64,000 nucleotides of DNA from Paraburkholderia sp. HP33-1 (lineage in GTDB: Bacteria; Pseudomonadota; Gammaproteobacteria; Burkholderiales; Burkholderiaceae): assembly GCF_021390595.1 (NCBI RefSeq), contig NZ_JAJEJR010000002.1:2294001-2358000 (forward strand), in the 5' to 3' direction. The position numbers were made by a program, and so were the translations under genes. Positions 57,980 through 64,000 of this stretch are shown in pieces (the stretch's first letter is position 1; the number at the start of each line of letters is the position of its first letter). Below the pieces are notes generated by a model. It had not been told where the DNA came from. It did not search any database and saw only the letters and a list, made by a program, of their open reading frames with translations.

Positions 57980-59101
57980 TTACTTGTCGAGCACAATGCG
58001 AAGCATGCGACGCAGAGGTTCAGCCGCGCCCCACAGCAGCTGATCGCCGACCGTGAAGGCCGACAGATATTCGCCGCCCATCGCGAGCTTGCGCACGCGG
58101 CCGACCGGCACCGTCAGCGTACCCGTGACGACCGCCGGGGACAGATCGCGCATGGACGCTTCACGCTCGTTCGGCACGACCTTGACCCAGTCGTTGCCCG
58201 ACGCGAGGATGCTATTCACTTCGTCGAGCGGCACATCCTTGTTCAGCTTGATCGTGAGAGCCTGGGAGTGGCAGCGCATCGCGCCGATCCGCACGCACAG
58301 ACCGTCGACCGGAATCGAACCCGGCGTGCCCATGGCCGGCTTGCCGAGAATCTTGTTGGTTTCCGCGCCGCCCTTCCACTCTTCCTTCGACATGCCGTTG
58401 CCGAGATCCTTATCGATCCACGGAATCAGCGAGCCTGCGAGCGGCACGCCGAAGTGGTCGGTCGGCATGCTGTCGCTGTTCATCGCGTTCAGCACGCGAC
58501 GGTCGATGTCGAGAATCGCCGAAGACGGATTCGCGAGTTCGTCCTTCACCGCACCGTGCAGCGTGCCCATCTGCGACAGCAGTTCGCGCATGTTCTGCGC
58601 GCCCGCGCCCGACGCGGCCTGATACGTCATGGCCGTCATCCAGTCGACGAGGTTTTCGCGGAACAGGCCGCCCAGCGCCATCAGCATCAGGCTGACCGTG
58701 CAGTTACCGCCGATGAAATTCTTCTGGCCTTTGACGAGCGCGTTCTTGATCACGTCGAGGTTGACCGGATCGAGAATGATGACCGCGTCGTCCTTCATGC
58801 GCAGCGACGAAGCCGCGTCGATCCAGTAGCCGTTCCAGCCCGCCGCGCGCAACTTCGGGAACACTTCGTTCGTGTAGTCACCGCCCTGGCAGGAGATGAT
58901 CGCGTCGCACTTCTTCAGGTCTTCGATGCTTGTCGCATCTTTGAGCTTGGTCTCGTTTTTGGCGAACGACGGCGCGTTGCCGCCCGCGTTGCTGGTGCTG
59001 AAAAACACCGGTTCGATCAAGTCGAAATCGCCTTCCTGCTGCATACGTTGCATCAGGACGCTGCCGACCATGCCGCGCCAACCTACGAGACCTACGTTCA
59101 T
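57980..59101 (-). CDS. asd: aspartate-semialdehyde dehydrogenase
   Basis: Reduces aspartyl phosphate for lysine, threonine and methionine synthesis. 373 residues. N-terminal NADP site [20 protein letters not shown], the catalytic Cys in [10 protein letters not shown] (about residue 135), and [16 protein letters not shown] with the acid-base His. The upstream in-frame ATG at 59176 is rejected; the family begins at MNVGLVG. It lies 299 bases after leuB, followed by its own terminator. Confidence 0.97.
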   Translation of the reverse strand: MNVGLVGWRGMVGSVLMQRMQQEGDFDLIEPVFFSTSNAGGNAPSFAKNETKLKDATSIEDLKKCDAIISCQGGDYTNEVFPKLRAAGWNGYWIDAASSLRMKDDAVIILDPVNLDVIKNALVKGQKNFIGGNCTVSLMLMALGGLFRENLVDWMTAMTYQAASGAGAQNMRELLSQMGTLHGAVKDELANPSSAILDIDRRVLNAMNSDSMPTDHFGVPLAGSLIPWIDKDLGNGMSKEEWKGGAETNKILGKPAMGTPGSIPVDGLCVRIGAMRCHSQALTIKLNKDVPLDEVNSILASGNDWVKVVPNEREASMRDLSPAVVTGTLTVPVGRVRKLAMGGEYLSAFTVGDQLLWGAAEPLRRMLRIVLDK

Positions 59102-59400
59102 GACTTCATACCCTTCGAATGGAAACTTCCCCGCATCTTTGCCCGCAGTGACCGCGCGGGGAAGATGGGCGGGCACAACGGACGATCAGCGCTTCGTGAT
59201 CGTTTTCGGGGTAATGGTTTTGATGGTAATGGCGAACTCGATTGCACGGGCTGTTGTGCCGTGCAATTTGGAAATCGAGGAGATTCGGGAGATCTCAGCC
59301 ATCGAAACAATATACACGAAAACGGAAAACCGGCGGCGCTCTTCGCCGTATTGAGCGCGAAACGGCCTGTTTCAGGGCCGATTCGCGTTTTCAACGCGTT
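59102..59400. other. intergenic region leuB-asd
   Basis: 299 bases. A weak hairpin CGGCCTG/CAGGGCCG lies at 59363-59380 just past leuB and could terminate the leu transcript. The remainder presumably holds the asd promoter; no gene was recognised. Confidence 0.45.
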
Positions 59401-60468
59401 TTACAGCGCGGCCACCACGGCATCGCCCATCGCGGCGGTGCCGACCTGCTTGCAACCCGGCGTGAAAATGTCGCCGGTGCGGTAGCCCTGTTCGAGCACC
59501 TTCTTCACAGCGTTTTCGATGCGATCAGCCTGCTCCGCCTTGTTCAGCGAATAGCGCAGCATCATCGCGGCGGACAGGATCGTCGCGAGCGGATTCGCAA
59601 CACCCTTGCCGGCGATATCCGGCGCGGAACCGTGCGAGGGCTCGTACAAGCCCTTGTTGTTCTTGTCGAGCGACGCCGAAGGCAGCATGCCGATCGAGCC
59701 GGTCAGCATGGCCGCCTCATCGGACAGGATGTCGCCGAACATGTTGCCGGTCACGATCACGTCGAACGACTTCGGCGCCTTCACGAGTTGCATCGCGGCG
59801 TTGTCGACGTACATGTGCGACAGCTCGACGTCCGCGTATTCCTTCGACACCTCGATCATCACGTCCTTCCAGAACTGCGACGTTTCGAGCACGTTGGCTT
59901 TATCGACCGAGGTCAGCTTCTTGCCACGCTTTTGCGCTGCCTGAAACGCGACATGCGCGATGCGGCGCACTTCGGGCTCCGAATAGCGCATCGTGTCGAA
60001 GCCCTCCTTCGCGCCGGCGAACAGGCCGTCCGGTGACGTACGCACGCCGCGCGGCGCGCCGAAGTAGATGTCGCCGTTCAGTTCGCGCACGATCAGGATG
60101 TCGAGACCCGAAACGATCTCTTCCTTCAGCGACGACGCACCCGTGAGTTGCGGGTAGCAGATCGCCGGGCGGAAGTTCGCAAAGAGTTCCAGGTGCTTGC
60201 GCAGACCGAGAATCGCCTGCTCCGGGCGCAGAGCGCGTTCGAGCTTGTCGTATTTCCAGTCGCCGACCGCGCCGAACAGAATCGCGTCGGCTTCTTTCGC
60301 GAGCGCGAGCGTCGAGTCGGGCAGCGGATGGCCCTTCGCTTCAAAGCCCGCGCCGCCGACCGGCGCTTCTTCGAGTTCGAACTTCTCGCCGAGCACGTTC
60401 AGGACCTTGACGGCCTCCTTGACGATTTCGGGACCGATGCCGTCGCCCGGCAACACTGCGATCTTCAT
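59401..60468 (-). CDS. leuB: 3-isopropylmalate dehydrogenase
   Basis: Oxidative decarboxylation of 3-isopropylmalate in leucine synthesis. 355 residues. [16 protein letters not shown] at the N-terminus, [10 protein letters not shown], the substrate/metal region DNAAMQLV and [13 protein letters not shown], and [13 protein letters not shown] are visible. AAGGAA lies 5 bases before the ATG at 60468; the frame extends to 60540 without support. 88 bases after leuD. Confidence 0.97.
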   Translation of the reverse strand: MKIAVLPGDGIGPEIVKEAVKVLNVLGEKFELEEAPVGGAGFEAKGHPLPDSTLALAKEADAILFGAVGDWKYDKLERALRPEQAILGLRKHLELFANFRPAICYPQLTGASSLKEEIVSGLDILIVRELNGDIYFGAPRGVRTSPDGLFAGAKEGFDTMRYSEPEVRRIAHVAFQAAQKRGKKLTSVDKANVLETSQFWKDVMIEVSKEYADVELSHMYVDNAAMQLVKAPKSFDVIVTGNMFGDILSDEAAMLTGSIGMLPSASLDKNNKGLYEPSHGSAPDIAGKGVANPLATILSAAMMLRYSLNKAEQADRIENAVKKVLEQGYRTGDIFTPGCKQVGTAAMGDAVVAAL

Positions 60469-60556
60469 GCGAATTCCTTGATGATTTTTCGAGACTTTCT
60501 GGCGCGAACTGACGCGGGTGCATGGACCTCGGGCCCTCATGCCCTCGCGCGTTCGT

Positions 60557-61210
60557 TTAACCGACGAGGCGATTGTTCAGCCACGGTTGCTTTGCGAGAC
60601 GCTCCGCTTCGAACTGGCGAATCTTGTCCGCGTGACGCAGCGTGAGACCGATGTCGTCGAAACCGTTCAGCAGGCAGTACTTGCGGAACCCCGCGACTTC
60701 GAACGGATATTCGGTGCCGCCGTCGGCCGTGCGCACGACCTGCGCTTCGAGGTCGACCGTCAGCTTGAAGCCGTTGAACGCATAGGTTTCGTTGAACAGA
60801 TGATCGACCTGTTGTTCGCTCAGTACGATCGGCAGCAAGCCATTCTTGAAGCAGTTGTTGTAGAAGATGTCCGCAAAACTCGGCGCGATCAGCGCGCGGA
60901 AGCCATACTGCTGCAACGCCCAAGGCGCGTGTTCACGCGAGCTGCCGCAGCCGAAATTCTTGCGCGCGAGCAGCACCGAAGCGCCCGCGTAGCGCGGCTG
61001 ATTCAGCACGAAGTCCGGATTCAGCGGACGCCTCGAGTTGTCCTGCCCCGGTTCGCCGTGGTCGAGGTAGCGCCATTCGTCGAACGCGTTCGGACCAAAG
61101 CCCGTGCGCTTGATCGACTTCAGGAACTGCTTCGGGATGATCGCGTCCGTGTCGACGTTCTCGCGATCGAGCGGCGCCACAACGCCGGTGTGTACGATGA
61201 ATTTATCCAT
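60557..61210 (-). CDS. leuD: 3-isopropylmalate dehydratase small subunit
   Basis: Small subunit of isopropylmalate isomerase. 217 residues. [38 protein letters not shown] and [17 protein letters not shown] are the family motifs that complete the active site with LeuC. It is separated from leuC by the small lipoprotein gene. Confidence 0.97.
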   Translation of the reverse strand: MDKFIVHTGVVAPLDRENVDTDAIIPKQFLKSIKRTGFGPNAFDEWRYLDHGEPGQDNSRRPLNPDFVLNQPRYAGASVLLARKNFGCGSSREHAPWALQQYGFRALIAPSFADIFYNNCFKNGLLPIVLSEQQVDHLFNETYAFNGFKLTVDLEAQVVRTADGGTEYPFEVAGFRKYCLLNGFDDIGLTLRHADKIRQFEAERLAKQPWLNNRLVG

Positions 61211-61295
61211 GACGCTAGCGCCTGTTCAGGACCGGGTGATGCGGGTGGCGGCCGGAAAGCGCCGCACCGCATCGCCGGCAAAAATCAAAACCCGC

Positions 61296-61454
61296 TTATT
61301 TCTCAGCGTGATTGCTGATCGAATTGCCAAGGTGCGACATGTCCTCGCCGAATCCGTGCACCGTGTTGCAGCCGGCGAGACCGAGCAGGAGCCCGGCGAG
61401 CGCACCGAGTGCGAAGCGGCGCAGTAGAGTGATGCGATTCAAGTTCTTCATCAT
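61296..61454 (-). CDS. entericidin A/B family lipoprotein
   Basis: A 52-residue lipoprotein: basic start, hydrophobic core (ALGALAGLLLG) and lipobox LAGC with C29, then a short tail TVHGFGEDMSHLGNSISNHA typical of entericidins. These are small outer-membrane lipoproteins first linked to programmed lysis in Escherichia coli; here the role is unknown. The first of two tandem ATGs lies 5 bases after the leuC stop, so it is translated from the leu transcript. I recall a similar leuC-lipoprotein-leuD order in Burkholderia. The longer frame to 61658 is antisense-like and rejected. Confidence 0.85.
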   Translation of the reverse strand: MMKNLNRITLLRRFALGALAGLLLGLAGCNTVHGFGEDMSHLGNSISNHAEK

Positions 61455-61459
61455 GCGAT

Positions 61460-62869
61460 TTATCCAAGCTTGCGAATATCGACGAAATGCCCTTCGATGG
61501 CCGCAGCCGCGGCCATTGCGGGACTCACCAGGTGCGTGCGACCACCGGCACCCTGACGACCTTCGAAGTTCCGGTTCGACGTGGATGCGCAACGCTCGCC
61601 CGGCTCGAGCCGGTCGGCGTTCATTGCGAGACACATCGAGCAGCCCGGCTCGCGCCATTCGAAACCGGCGTCCGTGAAGACCTTGTCGAGGCCTTCACGC
61701 TCCGCCTGCGCCTTCACCAGACCCGAACCCGGCACGACCATCGCCAGACGGATGTTAGGCGCAACGCGGCGGCCGAGCTTCTTCACGACGTAAGCCGCAG
61801 CGCGAATGTCTTCGATGCGCGCATTGGTGCACGACCCGATGAAGATTTTATCCGGCTTGATCGACTCGATCGGTGCGTTCGGCTCGAGCGCCATGTACTT
61901 GAGCGCGCGCTCCATCGCGTCGCGCTTGACCGGGTCCTTCTCGCGCTCCGGATCCGGCACGCGGCCGTCGACGGGCGTGACCATTTCCGGCGACGTGCCC
62001 CACGTGACCTGCGGCACGATTTCGGCGGCGTTCAACTCGACCACGCGATCGAAATGCGCGCCGTCGTCCGTCTTGAACTGCTTCCAGTACTCGACCGCGT
62101 GATCCCACTCGACGCCCTGCGGCGAGAACGGACGGCCCTTCAGGTATTCGACCGTGGTCTCGTCGACCGCGACCATGCCGGCGCGCGCGCCCGCTTCGAT
62201 CGCCATGTTGCAGACGGTCATGCGGCCTTCCATCGACAGCGCGCGGATCGTCGAGCCGCCGAATTCGATTGCGTAGCCGGTGCCGCCCGCGGTGCCGATC
62301 TTGCCGATGATCGCGAGCACGATGTCCTTCGCGGTGCAGCCGCGCGGCAGTTGGCCCTCGACCTTCACGAGCATGTTCTTGCTCTTCTTCTGCAGGAGCG
62401 TTTGCGTGGCCAGCACGTGCTCGACTTCCGACGTGCCGATGCCGTGCGCGAGCGCACCGAACGCGCCGTGTGTGGACGTGTGCGAGTCACCGCAGACGAT
62501 CGTCATACCCGGCAGCGTGGCGCCCTGTTCCGGCCCGATGATGTGGACGATGCCCTGACGCACGTCGTTCATCTTGAACTGCGTGATGCCGTAGGCGTCG
62601 CAGTTCGAGTCGAGCGTGTCGACCTGCAGCTTCGAGACCGGATCGGCGATGCCGTGGCTGCGGTCCGTGGTCGGCACGTTGTGGTCGGACACGGCCAGGT
62701 TCGCGCTGATGCGCCACACCGGGCGCTCGGCCATCTTCAGGCCTTCGAACGCCTGCGGGCTGGTCACTTCATGCAGCAGATGACGGTCGATGTAGAGAAT
62801 CGTGGTGCCGTCGTCTTCCGTGTGGACCACGTGCGTGTTCCACAATTTGTCGTAGAGAGTCTGTGCCAT
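61460..62869 (-). CDS. leuC: 3-isopropylmalate dehydratase large subunit
   Basis: Large [4Fe-4S] subunit of isopropylmalate isomerase. 469 residues. [36 protein letters not shown] and [11 protein letters not shown] supply the three cluster cysteines. First gene of leuC-lipoprotein-leuD-leuB. 318 bases upstream separate it from gltA. Confidence 0.98.
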   Translation of the reverse strand: MAQTLYDKLWNTHVVHTEDDGTTILYIDRHLLHEVTSPQAFEGLKMAERPVWRISANLAVSDHNVPTTDRSHGIADPVSKLQVDTLDSNCDAYGITQFKMNDVRQGIVHIIGPEQGATLPGMTIVCGDSHTSTHGAFGALAHGIGTSEVEHVLATQTLLQKKSKNMLVKVEGQLPRGCTAKDIVLAIIGKIGTAGGTGYAIEFGGSTIRALSMEGRMTVCNMAIEAGARAGMVAVDETTVEYLKGRPFSPQGVEWDHAVEYWKQFKTDDGAHFDRVVELNAAEIVPQVTWGTSPEMVTPVDGRVPDPEREKDPVKRDAMERALKYMALEPNAPIESIKPDKIFIGSCTNARIEDIRAAAYVVKKLGRRVAPNIRLAMVVPGSGLVKAQAEREGLDKVFTDAGFEWREPGCSMCLAMNADRLEPGERCASTSNRNFEGRQGAGGRTHLVSPAMAAAAAIEGHFVDIRKLG

Positions 62870-63187
62870 GGTATGCGGGGTAGTAATGACTGCGGGCTGA
62901 CTGTGTCGATTGATTATGCCACGCTGCGCATCGCGATGGGCTGCTCAGCCGACGAAAAAACCGATAAAAAACATGGAGTTGGCTGGTAGTGGCAATACCT
63001 GTATCGACGTTACCCGGCAAGTGTTGGCCCCTGCGACGCCAATGCGCCGCATGCGCGACCCGCGGCGGACGCACAAACAGAAACGCCCCAACGGTAGACC
63101 CGTTGAGGCGTTGTATTCACTCCGATTTCGCGCCGGCGCGCGGCACGAATTCCGCGACGAAGCGCGCGTATCGAGGTCGATCAGCGA
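62870..63187. other. intergenic region gltA-leuC
   Basis: 318 bases with the gltA terminator (63082-63112) and presumably the leuC promoter. A tiny minus-strand frame (62945-62974, MFFIGFFVG) has no leucine codons. No other gene was recognised. Confidence 0.5.
63082..63112 (-). terminator. Rho-independent terminator of gltA
   Basis: Stem AACGCCCCAACGG (63082-63094) with CCGTTGAGGCGTT (63100-63112), one mismatch, 5-base loop. On the minus strand it is followed by a T-rich run (TTTCTGTTTGT). 75 bases past the gltA stop. Confidence 0.75.
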
Positions 63188-64000
63188 TTAGCGCTGTGCG
63201 ATCGGCTTCGCTTCACGCAGCGTCTCGCCGATGAACAATTGACGCGGACGGCCAATCTTCTGCTCGGGATCGGCGATCATTTCGTTCCACTGTGCAATCC
63301 AGCCGACCGTACGTGCCATCGCGAAGATACACGTGAACATCGAGGTCGGAATGCCCAGCGCGCGCTGCACGATACCCGAGTAGAAATCGACGTTCGGGTA
63401 CAGCTTGCGCGACACGAAGTATTCGTCTTCGAGCGCGATCTTTTCCAGTGCCATCGCGAGCTTGAACAGCGGGTCGTCGTGCAGGCCCAGCTCTTCGAGC
63501 ACTTCGTGGCAGGTTTCGCGCATCAGCTTCGCGCGCGGGTCGTAGTTCTTGTACACGCGGTGACCGAAGCCCATCAGCTTCACGCCCGAGTTCTTGTCCT
63601 TCACCTGCTTGATGAACTCAGGAATGTTGTCGACCGAGCCGATTTCTTCCAGCATGTTCAGTGCGGCTTCGTTTGCACCGCCGTGCGCCGGGCCCCACAG
63701 ACACGCGATACCCGCTGCGATACAGGCGAACGGATTCGCACCCGACGAACCGGCGAGACGCACGGTCGACGTCGACGCGTTCTGCTCGTGGTCCGCGTGC
63801 AGAATCAGGATACGGTCGAGCGCGCGCACCAGCACGTCGTTGACCTTGTACTCTTCGCACGGGTTCGAGAACATCATGCGCATGAAGTTCGCGCTGTACG
63901 ACAGGTCGTTCTTCGGATACACGAACGGCTGGCCGATGCTGTACTTGTACGCCATTGCGACCAGCGTGGGCAGCTTCGCGATCATGCGGATCGCCGACAC
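63188..64000 (-). CDS. gltA: citrate synthase, 5' part outside window
   Basis: Condenses acetyl-CoA with oxaloacetate. The C-terminal 270 residues of about 433 are present and the frame is open to the window edge. Active-site segments: [33 protein letters not shown] with the catalytic His, and [17 protein letters not shown]. The last Asp region [20 protein letters not shown] follows. This is the hexameric type II enzyme of Gram-negative bacteria by these motifs. Its terminator separates it from leuC. Confidence 0.97.
   Translation of the reverse strand: MSAIRMIAKLPTLVAMAYKYSIGQPFVYPKNDLSYSANFMRMMFSNPCEEYKVNDVLVRALDRILILHADHEQNASTSTVRLAGSSGANPFACIAAGIACLWGPAHGGANEAALNMLEEIGSVDNIPEFIKQVKDKNSGVKLMGFGHRVYKNYDPRAKLMRETCHEVLEELGLHDDPLFKLAMALEKIALEDEYFVSRKLYPNVDFYSGIVQRALGIPTSMFTCIFAMARTVGWIAQWNEMIADPEQKIGRPRQLFIGETLREAKPIAQR

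Noticed and set aside
62945..62974. Possible leu leader peptide MFFIGFFVG upstream of leuC
   Set aside because: It contains no leucine codons and no paired attenuator stems were recognised, so it is not a leuL-type leader.
61487..62989. 500-residue plus-strand frame opposite leuC
   Set aside because: Shadow of leuC; no ribosome binding site and no recognisable domain.

Overview
The window is high-GC DNA from the chromosome of a betaproteobacterium of the family Burkholderiaceae, most likely Paraburkholderia, Caballeronia or Burkholderia. This is inferred from gene order and protein families, not from a database search. Supporting blocks are leuC-lipoprotein-leuD-leuB-asd-fimV-truA-trpF-trpB-methyltransferase-trpA-accD-folC-SPOR-cvpA-purF, a BPSS1780-type membrane protein behind thrB, and an FAD-glucose-dehydrogenase-like operon. 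In Burkholderia this leu/trp/gltA neighbourhood lies, as I recall, on the second large replicon.

Layout. 1-12 kb: the 3' part of AMP nucleosidase (minus); a DUF2782-thrB-BPSS1780 operon; the peroxide-sensing pair ohrR/ohr; tspO; a DUF3563 mini-protein; a PHB-depolymerase-type esterase; a PAP2 phosphatase; and modABC facing a convergent modE. 12-17 kb is an accessory patch: a RAYT-type transposase relative without its HUH histidines, a tautomerase with a divergent LysR regulator, a His/Ala/Lys-rich exported protein, a Xre/MbcA-RES toxin-antitoxin pair and a metallophosphoesterase. 17.4-21.2 kb (minus): a three-gene membrane-bound sugar dehydrogenase (small subunit, GMC flavoprotein with a Cys cluster, tri-haem cytochrome c). 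21.6 kb: a DUF1345 membrane protein.

22.7-41.3 kb (plus) is the centrepiece: seven tightly packed or overlapping genes for alpha-glucan and trehalose metabolism. They encode an oversized GlgE with an extra N-terminal GH13-like domain, a TreS-maltokinase fusion, GlgB, GlgX, TreZ, MalQ and TreY. Together they can turn trehalose into maltose, maltose-1-phosphate and branched glucan, then trim the glucan and release trehalose again. No glgC, glgA or glgP is present, so the locus looks like a closed GlgE-type glucan/trehalose cycle.

41.3-45 kb: a CNNM/CorC-type membrane protein, a histidine kinase with a degraded ATPase domain, an FKBP isomerase and an AraC regulator. 45-64 kb (all minus) is the housekeeping block: purF, cvpA, a SPOR protein, folC, accD, trpA, an orphan DNA methyltransferase, trpB, trpF, truA, fimV, asd, leuB, leuD, an entericidin-like lipoprotein, leuC and the 3' part of gltA. 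Several of its members overlap by ATGA, which implies translational coupling. I saw no tRNA, rRNA, CRISPR array, prophage or intact insertion sequence. The very long ORFs antisense to real genes are GC-skew artefacts.
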